In this document: piece after piece, positions 49,109 to 60,449 of the stretch
Numbering within the stretch: the first letter of the stretch is position 1
How the letters are laid out: each line of letters begins with the position of its first letter
Assembly: GCF_021018805.1 (NCBI RefSeq)
Contig: NC_086258.1
Location: forward strand, 9,649,081 to 9,713,080
Direction of reading: 5' to 3'
Source of the DNA: Prinia subflava
Lineage: Eukaryota; Chordata; Aves; Passeriformes; Cisticolidae
DNA: 64,000 nucleotides
Made by a program: the position numbers and the translations under genes
The notes under the pieces: model-generated
Told to the model about the DNA's origin: nothing
Seen by the model: only the letters and a program-made list of their open reading frames with translations
Database searches by the model: none

Positions 49109-52100
49109 TGTGGAAGCTGGACACTTGTTTAGCAGGCTAGCAGACCATTATTTCACTGTACTATGTTTTGGCAGCTGTAAGTGAATAACAGAGTATTTAA
49201 AACATGCTTTCCGGCAATTTACAATAATTTTTAATTAAAAAAACAGACCACATTTTCAATATTACAAAGAACAAAAACAAATGCTTATGCTGAAGTACTC
49301 AAAAACCCCAACTCTGTGTTAGTTTAACAACTGTACCAAAAAAGGCTTATGAACTAAATTAATGCAGACTACCATAAGTTTAACTTATTCCCAATAAATG
49401 GCTTTTGTTTTTTGAGGAGGGTGGTTTGAAATGTTTTTTTTATTTGAAATGACATAAAACAACACCTTCCTTCTGCAGATCTTACTCAGACTTAATCAGA
49501 CACCAAACTAAACTGCGCTTTGCTTTTTTAAAAAACACATTTTCTCTTTCTGTAAAATACAAATCAACTAACAAACATCAAGAGCTATAAGAAAACACTA
49601 AAAGAAGGAGAGACTAGGTTTTAGTTTTATGATTCTCGTGTTACTTCCACCTTTTCTTGCAAGAACTGGAGCACTCAAGGGCAGTGATTGATGTGTGCAA
49701 TTTTGCTTTTCATGTCTCTGCCTTATATATAACTATGTCCATGAACACACAGCAAGAAAATCTTTGATGTATGTAAAACCCAGGTATTTAGGACAAAACC
49801 TATGACAAAGGAAGCAATAACTTCAGATGGCTTCCTTATCTCTTGAAATGTCTCACTCTGTGCAGTAGTACCAAACCAATTGTTTATGTAAGTATATTTC
49901 AAAGAAAATATGGCTTTATGGAGATTGTTGCTGTATCTTATGTAAGTCACATTCCTGGAAAAGGCACCGGGCCTAGGAAGTTCATCGAAATCGCTCATCC
50001 AAGCTTTGTCATCACGATTTACATTCGGAGCTCCACCCCGAGGGAACGGCCCCACCCTGGGCTGTGATGTGCCAGTGTTGGCTCCCTAGGCAACCCACAG
50101 ACCAGTTGGGTCACTTCAAGGCTATGAGCAGCTTGTTACAAATGCAAATACAAAAATGTTTTAATTACATGTTCGGCATTCTATTTTTTTACTCTGATGA
50201 CAGAAAAAAGGTAATTGTTCTGAGGAAGCTGAGATCTCCCCTCTGTGCTCAAATGCAGACACCCCTTACTGTGGTTCCACTGTTGGCTGTGCTATGGTTT
50301 AATTAATGCTGAAGTACCAGACCATTGAAAGAATTACTACAAGACTAAATAGACTCCTATCTGTGGATGTATTTTATGTTAATTATGACCATCTGTTTAG
50401 AAACCCTATTTAGTACTATGAACATTCAGTGCCCTTTAAGTAACAGGATACTTGTACAAGATGTCCTTATCTCAGTGAGCTTTTCAATATTATGCAGCAA
50501 TTTTTGCCTCAAACGAATTCCCATAGTAAACCACACCAAACTGGAAGCTGAAACTCTCAAAACCAGACTGCTGAGGTTACACTTCCAACATAAGCCAGAA
50601 AATTCCCATGTATTGGACAAATCAGATTTTCCTCTGGCTTCTACGAAAGCACAGTCCAAGCTCTAGCAGGGATGAACAAACCCAGTCATCTTTAACATGC
50701 TATTACTACACATGGCTTTTAACCAAGCAAATTTAAAAGCAACGCAAATAAGAATAAAGCCAAACACTGAGCCAGCGGGCCCCAAAAGATTTTTGATTCC
50801 TCTGTTAAGAATCCCACAATTTCCTTTAGCACATCTGCTTCCCCTCCAAAAGAGCTGGACAAGAGATGCACAGAACTGCAAAGCCTGTCCGTAAACACTT
50901 TCCTTAAAGCTTTTTGCAGCTACTAGAAACATTAAAATACCAACACCAACATTACTGCTGACCTAGGGCTGACAGTGGTGCCTCTTCACCTGACTGCACG
51001 ACACAGGTAACAGCACAAACCAGACCACGCTGGGAGGTGTGACTGTCATGACTCACCCGGGGAAAAGTTTAAGCAGAGCTGGTGCACAGAGAACTCAACT
51101 GCTGGTCACTAACGAGCTCCTAACAAACAGTCCCTATGTCCACACTGCTCATTAATTATCTCTGGGATCTCTTGTGAGACAATACCCACGTTCGGTTTCC
51201 ACAGGTGCTTCAGAGACTTGCAAGAAACCACCTCTGTGTTTACGAGCTTTTAAAATACAGTTGTTTCCCTGACCAGCATAGAAATGAACACAACAGATTC
51301 TTCAAGTGTACACCACTGGTTTTTAAAGATCTGTCTCTGGGTGTTTAATCATCCCAAATGACAGATTCTACTAAGCATGTGTTGACCTTCAGATTTCTTG
51401 ACAGGAAAAAAAATCTAATTAAGCCAGCAAACAGCTGGGAAAAGCTCTCGACTCCCAAAACTTCAAGCAGCCATACAGGGAGGAATCTCCATACTTTATT
51501 GAGCCTGCCAGTTCTCCTGCCACTCTTGCACCCCAGTGTGTAGGAAAACAATCTCACATCTCCTAATTACCATGTCAACTCCTACAAAAACATAAGACAA
51601 ATGTTTAATAGATTCTTGCTCCTTGTCAGAAACAATGTACTTCAGGGATGTCCTCTTGAACAACAAATTGCTCCAGCACTCTAAACTGAGCAAACAAAGG
51701 AGAAGGTAAACCAGAAATCCTTTGGATTGTTTTCAACAGGCAGTACACTCCATTAGAACAACTACCCTTGTTGTGTCTGCTCATTCTGGCAGATGTGCTA
51801 GCTCTCTCTGCATTACACAGGGTTCCTCTTCCCTGGAAAAGAAGAAACACCCTGAAAAAATCCCAAAGAAATGGCTGATACAGAAACTGGCCAAACATAC
51901 GAGTTAGCAGTCTGAAAAGTCGTGCCAGTTGCTACTTAAAAGATCATTACATAGTGAAGTTACAATCAGTGTTGTAGCATTACTACCAGGAGCAATACTT
52001 CAGATGACAAACTGAAAAACGTACAGGAGGACTAAGTTCAGAAATCATGTAATAACAAAAACCAGTACAGCTGAGTAATTTTGTGTTTTTAAAATGGAAG

Positions 52101-55100
52101 TATTTTCCTATTGCAGTAATGGCTGCAATGGATCAGAGTAACAATGATAACTGACTGATTTTCTCATTTTAGACCAGAATGTCTGATGAAATTGGAAGGT
52201 GGGGTGGAAGGCAAGTTTCACCCCTTATTCAAATAAAGGTTGAAGGCTTAATTCAGTTCCCCCACAGCATCAGCTCTGCTCAGGCTGACTCCATCAGGTC
52301 CCTTGTGGGCCGTAGGCAAAGACAAATAAGCAGAGCTTGGGTGAGAATGAGACATGGAATAATTCTGTCAGTGCTGAACAAAGGGAAGGCTTCTTACAGA
52401 TGAAGGAAACACTTGGAAAACTTGTGAAATTATACGGCATTTTCACAACTGAGGTTCAATTACAATCCTACTGTGGATTTAAGCCTAAATCCTAGAATTC
52501 AACTGATTTTTAATCACTAAATTAAGGAGTTCTTGATATTGAACTGCTCTTAATGCTTACTGCAGAGATCACGGTATTTCCTTTCCTTTTTAAAAGTGAC
52601 CTCCATTAAAATTTTTCATTTATGCAGATTAGTGGTTGGTTTGCACTACAAGGAGGCAGCTTTTTCAAGCTTTCCTTCCTAAGTTATGTAGCTCCTGAAA
52701 GCATCCTGACTGGGTCAAAAACTTACATATCACATAATATAATTATCAGTATTAACGTATTCTTTGGAAGGGCTACAATCTTTTATTTAATTGCTCTTTA
52801 ACAGCCATCATCCAGAGATCTAAAAAACTGGCTTCATTAAAGGCTTAGGGAAGAGCCATCCCCGTAACAGCTTTGCATCATTCAGCTATGATGGCTTGAA
52901 ATTAAAGTAAATCCTCTTCACTGAGCACACTTGCTTATTTCTACACTTCAGAATATCTGTCACACGCAAATCTCTTTACATCATGTGACAATTCTATATG
53001 TAAAGTCTTTAATGACCATTAAATACAGTATTTCAACACAATTCTTTCACTGAACATTAATGCTCTTGTAAGTCTCTGCAGCCCAATTCAGGTTCCAGGA
53101 AAGTCACCACGATAAATCCTAGGGACGTTGAGAACCAGAGAGAATCTCAGGTAGGAAGGGACACATTGTGTCCAGCTCTGCTCCTCGCAGGAGTCCAGGA
53201 GCACTGTGCACACACTCCCGGAGCTCTGGCACACTTGGTGCCACTACCACTTCCCTGGGGAGCCTGTTCCACGCCTGGCTGCCCTCTGGGGGAAGAGCCT
53301 TGTACCAATGTCCAACCTGAACTTCCCGATAGCTTCACTCCATTTCCTGTGTCCTAAATACAGATCTGAACATTTACATTTACGTTTTGCTGAAGCACCT
53401 ATGAGATTCTCTTGTTAACTGGTTAAAAAAATCAAAGCTTGAATCCCCTCTGCCTCCTTAAAACGTGGCTGAAGAGTAACTCCTGTCAACAGGGGTATAA
53501 TATAAATTTATGCTCGTGGTTGCTCAGTGCCTGCCAAAGTTCACTCAGTTCAGGGTTAACCCTCCCCAAAGCAACACCAGAGTCAGGGCATCCTCAGCAC
53601 TTCACACCTGCTCCTCCCTGCTCAACCCTTGCCGCCACAAATCACGTTAGCAGATTTTCAGAGTTTCCTAAGTCCTTATGTAATGCCACTGTGGGTTTTT
53701 CCTTGTGTTTCATAGGTGTCCCTGAAAGGAGAGCCTGTCCTTGCCACCAGCCCGATACCAACTCAGCTGCTGTGACAGTATTGACTTTTCAGGACTAACT
53801 GAAGGGCAAATAAATGCATTTTTTTTGCCACCCAAATCAGTTGAACTCTCTCTGAAGGCAGAGAAAGGAAATCCATGTCTAAGCAGATCTACTTTGACAC
53901 AGTTACTCCAAGAAGAGATACAGTGTAGAACTCCTAACTTTTTGGTAATGTTTTCAGTGAATAAGGACTCCCATGTATGGTTTAGCTCTCCAAGCTTTTT
54001 TCTTTTTTTTTTTTTACATGACCTCCACGTTTAAACTGCATTTTTTTAGATGAGAAATTCTGTATTTTAATATTTTTAAACAATTTTAATGAATACCAAT
54101 TCTATTCTGAGATGTAGACAAGAAAACATAGGACTCCATAGGAGCTGGAAAGCCTTTTTAAAGGTTGTACAGAATGACTTAAGATGCTCCCAGACAATTT
54201 TTTCCTTTCCTTAGGGTTGTCCAGTCAGCAAGGGGAGACCCTGTACATTCATCTCATTAGGGTATATAAAATATCACCAAACTAAATGTAACATACTCCT
54301 AACAAATGCAATCAGCTATTACCATCTGGATATTGTAAATATTTTATCTATTTTAAAGCAAAAAGCCTTAAATAAACGAGATCAACACTCAAGCCCAGAA
54401 GTTCACTTTGAGATACCTAAAGCACTGACACCAACGTTTGTTAGAATTTCGTATTTTTGAGGGAAATGGCCACAACCTCAAAACAAGACAGAAATACAAG
54501 TTAATAAAACCAGCTTTTCTTGGGGAAGGCTTTGCTTACAATGCATGAACAAGAAAAAAATTATTAAAAAGGCCCGAAGGTCTTGGGAAAGTGATTCAGT
54601 ACAAAAACGAGGACTTCAGTGTTTCATGGAATAATACTTATACCAGCAACAGAAGTTTCAATTTCTAGTATTTCCACAGATGTTTAAGACAGACCAAAGG
54701 TCAAATAATAATATTTTAATTCAGAAGGATACAGCTGTACTGTTGCTTCTCATTTAAGATTAGATTTTTTTTCTGCCACAATTGCAAATTTATACCCTTG
54801 TAATCCACAGGTCTGTCTTTAATTTTAGTTTCATTAAGATATACCTATAATGGCCGTGAGAGAACAACCACAAGAGAAGCTACAGAACTACAATTAAACC
54901 CAAACAAAATTCTAAGTTTGCATGGAAATGAAACAGGTCTAGATCAGAAATTCTCCTGATTGCCTGATTAAACTTTGCCATTATTTTCTCTCGTTACAGA
55001 TCCATGCCATTCCGCTCTGAACCCTAGATGAACTGAGCACTCATCACTCTCCCACCACTCCGCTGCCCTTCCTGTGCTTTGTGCTGACTCCTACACTTAT

Positions 55101-55943
55101 CTGGAAACCCTCCGTGCACCTCGAGCATCAGCAGAACCGGGACACGCTTTTCCTGCTCAGTTGCTCTGTGTTTTTTTGTTTAAGACACTTAAAACACGAC
55201 ACGGTGGGTGCAGTCCTAGGGCCTGTCTCCCACCACGACTCTCCTCCACCATGACCCGAACGCACAGCTCCATGAGTATTCCACACGGAGAACATCCACG
55301 GCTCCGGTGCGACTCTCCCGGGGCCGGGGGCAGCTCAGCGCGGACCGCTCGGTGCTGCGGCTCCCCGAGGGGCTGCCGCGGAGGGGACCGGGAGCTCCTG
55401 CCCCGTTCCCCCGGTGCCGGGAACGCCGGGCGGCCCCGCCAGTGCCCCGCGGCTTCGCCCCGTCCGCAGGCCGCTGTCAGCCGCACCCGAGCCCGGCCCC
55501 GCGCCCGCACCAGGCCCGGCCGCCGCTCCAAGGCCCGGGCCCGACTCTCGTTCCTGGGCCCGGCTCCCGCACCCGGGCCGGCTCCAGCTCCCGGGCCCGG
55601 GCCCGGGCCTGGCTTCCCGCTCCCGCTGCCCGGCCCTGCTCCCGCCGTCATTTCGGAGCCGCCACCAAATGGCTGCCCGGCTCCCCGGGCCGGCCCCGCG
55701 GCCTGGCGGGGCCCGCCGGGCGCCGACACCCCTGCGGTCCCCGAGGGGCCGCAAGGGACGGGCTCAGCCCGACACCGCTCCCGCCCGGCTCCCGCAGCGC
55801 CGGGAGGCAGAGGAAGGACCGGGGTGGGGGATGTGGGGGGGGGCGGGCGGGGCCCCGGCGGGTCAGCGCGTCCCCCGCGGCGGCCGCCCCCGCCCAGCGC
55901 AGCCCGGCCCGACCCGAGCGGTGCGGTCCGGTCCGGTCCGTAC
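49109..55943 (-). other. RC3H2: RC3H2 5' UTR remainder and first intron
   Basis: Upstream of the start codon there is a short 5' UTR piece whose acceptor is not certain; candidate AGs lie within 49,115-49,145. A long, AT-rich, exon-free intron then extends to the CpG island. It contains one CR1 fragment (53131-53360) and nothing else that I can name. Its other end is a strong donor, CAG|GTACGG on the minus strand, at 55943/55944. Confidence 0.6.
53131..53360 (+). repeat. CR1 LINE fragment
   Basis: The segment contains 'aggtaggaagggac', 'cctggggagcctgttccacgcctgg', 'tctgggggaagagcctt', 'atgtccaacctgaacttccc' and 'ccatttcctgtgtcct'. These are the ordered hallmarks of the 3' part of CR1 upstream of its tail. 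It is sense on the plus strand, truncated at both ends, and lies in RC3H2 intron 1, antisense to the gene. Confidence 0.92.
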
Positions 55944-56100
55944 CTGCTGGGCGGGGGCGGCGGCCGGAGCGCGGTCGGGCGGTGCCGGCCTCACGCGCCA
56001 TGGGGCGGGCGCGCGGCCCGGCGGAGGCAGCGGCGGGAGCCCCGGCGGCGCCGCCTCATCGCGCTGACAGCGGCACCGCCGCCACGCCCCGCCACGCCGC

Positions 56101-56110
56101 TCTCGCGAGA
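56101..56110. promoter_or_regulatory. TCTCGCGAGA palindromic promoter element
   Basis: An exact copy of the palindromic CGCG element, known in vertebrate CpG-island promoters and bound by BANP when unmethylated. It lies about 160 bases upstream of the proposed RC3H2 exon 1 donor. The sequence match is exact; its use here is inferred. Confidence 0.7.
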
Positions 56111-56163
56111 CCCGCGCGCCGCCCGCCCACGTGACCGCGCGGAGGGCGGGCGGGCGGGAGGGA

Positions 56164-56177
56164 GTTACCATAGAGAC
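56164..56177. promoter_or_regulatory. RFX-type X-box-like site
   Basis: GTTACCATAGAGAC resembles the RFX X-box (GTNRCC followed by RGNAAC), with one mismatch in the second half. A related catagagacggc phrase recurs near 56,224. The prediction comes from the motif alone. Confidence 0.4.
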
Positions 56178-56256
56178 GGCGGTGCGGGCCGCACGGGCCT
56201 CGCCGCCAGGGGGAAGCGGGGATCATAGAGACGGCGTGACAGAGCGGCCGCCAGCG

Positions 56257-56276
56257 CCACCAGCGCCCCCTTGTGG
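56257..56276 (-). promoter_or_regulatory. CTCF-like binding site
   Basis: Read on the minus strand this is CCACAAGGGGGCGCTGGTGG, a close match to the CTCF core (CCASYAGRKGGCRSY, one mismatch). It lies between the ZBTB6 poly(A) signal and the RC3H2 promoter, a plausible place for a boundary. Confidence 0.5.
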
Positions 56277-56404
56277 CGCGCCTCGGCCAGAGCCGCCTCA
56301 GCGATTCCTCGGTGCGCAGCATTCGCCTCTGGCGTAGATTAATTGTCCTTTTGAATTTTAATCGGTAACTTTCACCTCTAGTGCCAATTATCTATTATCG
56401 TTCC

Positions 56405-58599
56405 AAATTGCAATTGATGACATTTTTATTGCTAGTGCTGGGGAGGAAGAGGGGATTGGAGGCGCCCTCTGGCCCGTGTCGGCTGTCCCGGAGCCGCCTC
56501 ATGAGGGCCGGCGGGGCCCGCTGAGGTGTGGGGAGCGCTGGCGCTGCTGCCCCAGCACCCGGAGCAACACCGGGAGCTGCAGCCGCTTCTCCGGTCACGC
56601 AGAAATAACACAGCCTTAGCCACGGCGGGGCAGAGCTGGGACTCCTGAGGGGGAAGAATTCATGGCACGAGTGGGTCAGACAGACCCCTCTGAAGGACAG
56701 AAAAACGCGTTACTAAATGACCGCCACCGAAACACCGTGTTTTGCTTACAACATCTTGTTTACTCAACACAGCAAGCCAAAATACTAACTGTTAAGGTAT
56801 GCACAGACTATTAACTGTGATTAGAAAAAACGAGATTTGTTTCTGACATAACGCCTTGTTTGCATTTCATTTATTGTGTTATGACAGGACATGGTTACGT
56901 GTAGGGACAGGGGAGAGGAAACACCTCTACGGTGAACATGTGCACAAGACCAGAGTTTGTTCACAAAGCTTACTGAGACACTGCAGCCACTGAACAGAAC
57001 ATGCTGGTGGCCTGTCACACAACACAACTCCCTCTCATGGTTACATGCACGACCAAAATAACCCGGAACCTCCTCCCACAGAAGATACACTTGAAAAGAT
57101 CAGTCTGTTTCCCCTTTGGCACACAGGGGAGTGCTCATGAGGGAAATACCCACGCATACACCTGACCACGCCTGTAACAAGTAGCAACAGGACAGTGCAC
57201 GGTACACATTGTACACACCCAACCCCTCACGTAGCTGATCGATAAAACCCCAAACGGGCTGGTGCACTCACAGACACAGGGAAGGAAAGTGAACTGACAT
57301 CAAAAACTATTGTCTTAGATTTTAGAGCCAGCCAGATTCTGAAGCATTTGGGCCAGACTTCTGGAGTCAGAGAACTTGGAGCTGCACTTCTGAAACTCGA
57401 AGGAAAGTGTGATACAGACAGGAGTAAGAACTACTGCTTTTTGCTAGTTGTAAGTACCATTGTCTCATATTAACAACTAAAATGACTCTTTATTCATATC
57501 ACGTTAAGTGGAAGAAACATGTACCAGCCAAAGACACAGACTGCATCACAGGGCACTCGATGCTCATGATGAAACTAAAATGACCTTTGACAAAGCACAA
57601 ACACACTTCTGCAAACACACATCGTTACTGTGTTACTGTGTCACAGAATCAGGGTATGACACCTCTATGTCTAAGCCATTGTTAGTCAGACAGAAATGCC
57701 TGTTTTTCAAAAGCAGCATTGAAACTGTGATTAACCAACAGCACACAGCTGAATTTACATGAGTGCATATAGCTAAGAGCTGCAAAAAAATGAAGGCAAA
57801 TATTATGCAACAAATAGGATTAAACTTATCAAATACAGGTCAAAAACATTGGTATGACAGAAAAAAACCCCAGTATTAGAAGAAAGAAGTTTATAAAAAT
57901 TCAGAACTTGATAAAACTAAAAGCAAGTCCTTTTCATGGGACTGTCCAGTTACAAATAAACTGCAAGGCAATACTGTTTGTTTCTTTCTCTTTTACAAAT
58001 TCTTAATTTGCAAGACACAATTTGAAAAGTTCCTTGATTAGTTTCAGTTTGTTGTGTGTCCTTACATGTCACAGACTTGAGTATAAAAACACACCTTCTT
58101 TCTGTTGCAAGATCTAGCAAAGTTTGGGCAAGGAAGGAGATGATTTCACCATGACAGATCCAGGAACTGGATGGGAACAACTGACTTGCTGAATAAATAC
58201 AAACACCCCCTTCCCTCAGCTGTTGCCACCAACACCACGGCTCAGGCTTCAGCTTATTGCAGTATCAGTAAAATTCTGAAAGTCAGCAGTGCCTGCTCTT
58301 GAAACAAGGAATATAAAACATCATTGGGGGACCAGGATATGCTCAGTATAATAGAAGAGAAGCATAAAATAATTTCCCATATTTTGCAGTTTACTTTCAA
58401 CTAGGAAACACCTTTTTTCACTGACAACAATAGCAACCTTAACAGAGCAGGTAGGTTTCCTGCTCCAAGGCCTGTCTTGGATCACCAGCCACCTCTTTGT
58501 GCTTCTCTCTCTTAGATGGGGATCTGGAACTGGAATTACATCTAGAATTTCACTAGCCAGAAGCTTTTTGTGGAGTCTGTCTCCACAATTGCCCAGCTA
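56405..58599 (-). other. ZBTB6: ZBTB6 3' UTR (probable extent)
   Basis: About 2.2 kb between the ZBTB6 stop codon and the minus-strand poly(A) signal has no supportable frame. The last few hundred bases before the signal (56,450-56,600) are GC-rich. Confidence 0.5.
56425..56430 (-). terminator. ZBTB6: ZBTB6 poly(A) signal
   Basis: Plus-strand TTTATT (minus AATAAA) lies 2.17 kb after the ZBTB6 stop codon, about 0.15 kb from the CTCF-like site and 0.3 kb from the RC3H2 promoter core. Confidence 0.55.
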
Positions 58600-59883
58600 T
58601 CAATCATAGTCTATTTTAACTTTTGTAATAGCGTTCAGGTTTGGCTTCTCGCTGCTGCTCCTTCCATGAACAGAAGTCAAATGCTTTTTAAGAGCAGACT
58701 TGTGTTTGAAGTCCATGTCACAGCAGTGGCACTTGTAGGGCCTGTCCCCGCTGTGGATGTTGAGGTGATCCTGGAGCGTGCTCTTGGCCGTGAAGGTCTT
58801 CAGGCACACCATGCACTGGAAGGGCCGGATCCCCATGTGCCCCCGGATGTGCCTGTTGAGATTCTTTTTTTGCGTAAATGTTTTCCCACATTGCAAACAC
58901 AGGAAGAGTTTGTGCATTTTCAGATGTCTGAGATAGTTCTCGAGGTGCAGAAAGCCCCTTGGACACTTTGGACATTGGTGCCGCCATGAGCTGCCAGAAT
59001 CCTCCAGGCTCTGGAAACTGTTCACCCCGCTAGAAGTTCCTTCTGGATTGTCACCGACAAAAGCCTGAAAGTGATTTCCTGGCATTTCTGTATTCCTGCT
59101 TTCAACTGTAGAGTTTATCAAGGAGTGCTGGGTTTCTGGGAAATATAAATTTGTTTTAGAGGAAGTGCAAGGCTGAGGAAAATGATCATTTTCTACATTC
59201 GCCACATTCATGGAATCCATTCTGAAGATACAAATTTCATCATCCTTATACCCGATTTCCACTGTTGATATTTCTGGGGATTTTGTGTCCTTCCTTTCCG
59301 ACACCAAGCTCTGTGCTTCAGGGTGTGGGACATCCCCATCCTCCTGTTTCACGGGGTATTCTTCGTTCTCTGGGCTGTCCTCAGAGATCTCGATTATTTC
59401 ACAGTCTTTATCTAAAACCTCATCCCCGCTCCTTAGTTCAGCATCCGAGGAATGGCAGCCCTCAGCAGCCTGGGCACCGCTCTCCATGGAGGCGTCGATC
59501 TCCAAGTACTTGGACAAAGCCTCGGTGCACTTCTCCACAATGTGCACCATCTGCAGGTAACTGGCGGCCGTCAGGTACTTCAGCAGCTCCTTCCTCTTGA
59601 CTTCCAGCGCGCCCGTGTAGCAGGACAGCAGCAGCTTCCTGCCCACCTCGGCGCTCTGCAGGATGGTGATCCGCACCTGCCTGGACTGGTTGAGCAGGAA
59701 CTGGTCCCGCATGAAGGTGGAGCAGGCGGCGAAGATCACCTTGTGGCCCTGGAACTCGGTGTCGTTGATGTAGATGGACACGTCGCAGAAGAGGTTCTGC
59801 TGCCGCAGGAGGTTCATCTTTTGCAGCACGGCATCGCCCTGCTGCTCGAACTGGAAGTGCAGCACCTCCGAGTCCGCCGCCAT
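58600..59883 (-). CDS. ZBTB6: Zinc finger and BTB domain-containing protein 6
   Basis: A single uninterrupted coding exon of 427 aa (human 424). The start is the ATG at 59883 in a strong context (cccgccATGg), because the family begins MAA-SEVLHFQFEQQGD. The frame stays open for 143 more codons upstream, but those are CpG-island sequence. Domains: BTB/POZ (about 23-128) with the core FCDVSIYINDTEFQGHKVI, for dimerisation and co-repressor binding; an acidic linker with CEIIEISEDSP; and four C2H2 zinc fingers (about 302-406) with HQCPKCPRGF, FLCLQCGKTF, FQCMVCLKTF and YKCHCCDMDF. It is a nuclear DNA-binding transcription factor whose targets are poorly known. The paralogue ZBTB26 shares the QHSLINSTVE block, present here in the linker. 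The last 21 residues (GRSSSEKPNLNAITK...) look less conserved than the fingers. Confidence 0.96.
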   Translation of the reverse strand: MAADSEVLHFQFEQQGDAVLQKMNLLRQQNLFCDVSIYINDTEFQGHKVIFAACSTFMRDQFLLNQSRQVRITILQSAEVGRKLLLSCYTGALEVKRKELLKYLTAASYLQMVHIVEKCTEALSKYLEIDASMESGAQAAEGCHSSDAELRSGDEVLDKDCEIIEISEDSPENEEYPVKQEDGDVPHPEAQSLVSERKDTKSPEISTVEIGYKDDEICIFRMDSMNVANVENDHFPQPCTSSKTNLYFPETQHSLINSTVESRNTEMPGNHFQAFVGDNPEGTSSGVNSFQSLEDSGSSWRHQCPKCPRGFLHLENYLRHLKMHKLFLCLQCGKTFTQKKNLNRHIRGHMGIRPFQCMVCLKTFTAKSTLQDHLNIHSGDRPYKCHCCDMDFKHKSALKKHLTSVHGRSSSEKPNLNAITKVKIDYD

Positions 59884-60400
59884 GGCGGGACCCGCGGGCG
59901 CCGCCGGAGCGTCTCGCCGGGCGCAGCCCACCCCCGCCGCCGGCAGGACCCGCTGTCCCGGGGCTCCCGGGCTGCCCGCCGCCGGCCGCGATCCCGCTCC
60001 GCCCCGCTCCCGGGCCGTTCCCCGCCGCGGTGCCGCTCCGCCGCCGGTGCCGCAGCGCCCCGGAACCGCTTCCCCGCCCGCCCCTTCCGCCCGCCCGCCC
60101 CCGGTGCGCCGTGACCGCGGTGGAAATGAGAGGCGGCGGCAGACAGAGTTAGCAGCACGTTTATTAGAAGACTTGGCACTGCTACAGCGGCTGCCGCTGG
60201 GGGAAACCGCACCGGCACGGGGCGCGCCTCGCCCACCGTTCGGTAGAGGTAGCGACGTGTCCGGCCCCGTAAGGCATCCCGGGGAGCGGCTACCGGGGCT
60301 CCTCCTCGCCATCAGCCGGGACGCGCCGGGGGAACGGCGAACCGCGGCCCCGAACGCCGCCGGGACGAGCTGCTGGCTTCTTCACGGCCACGGGACATCG
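59884..60400 (-). promoter_or_regulatory. ZBTB6: ZBTB6 CpG-island promoter
   Basis: A CpG-dense block directly abuts the ZBTB6 start codon and extends to about 60.4 kb. It contains several GC boxes (cccgcccgcccc near 60,070) and an ETS-type ccggaa (around 60,060). No TATA box. It overlaps the poly(A) signal of the gene to the right. Confidence 0.65.
60160..60165 (-). terminator. Poly(A) signal of the next minus-strand gene (ZBTB26 expected)
   Basis: Plus-strand TTTATT (minus AATAAA) lies inside the ZBTB6 promoter island, less than 300 bases upstream of the ZBTB6 start codon. By position it would end the transcript of the gene to the right. Confidence 0.4.
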
Positions 60401-60449
60401 CCCGGCAGCCACCGACCCGCCTGCTTTGGTTCACACGTAGTGTAAGACT

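Larger units (their letters stand above)
55944..56340 (-). promoter_or_regulatory. RC3H2: RC3H2 CpG-island promoter and probable non-coding exon 1
   Basis: A strong CpG island spans about 55.3-56.3 kb. On the minus strand a good splice donor (CAG|GTACGG) ends a likely 5' UTR exon at 55944. Upstream of it lie a TCTCGCGAGA element, a cacgtgac E-box (56128-56135), an RFX-like X-box and a CTCF-like site. No TATA box. This is a typical housekeeping promoter. Exon 1 is inferred, since no transcript evidence is available. Confidence 0.6.

Noticed and set aside
55074..56228. 384-codon and other long frames at the RC3H2 5' end
   Set aside because: Composition is Arg/Pro/Ala/Gly-rich in all frames on both strands, the typical shadow of a CpG island. 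They overlap the promoter and probable non-coding exon of RC3H2.
59884..60312. 143-codon N-terminal extension of ZBTB6 in the same open frame
   Set aside because: The family start MAADSEVLHF has a strong Kozak context at 59,883. The extension is low-complexity Arg/Gly/Ala/Pro typical of translated CpG-island DNA, with no counterpart in known ZBTB6 proteins.
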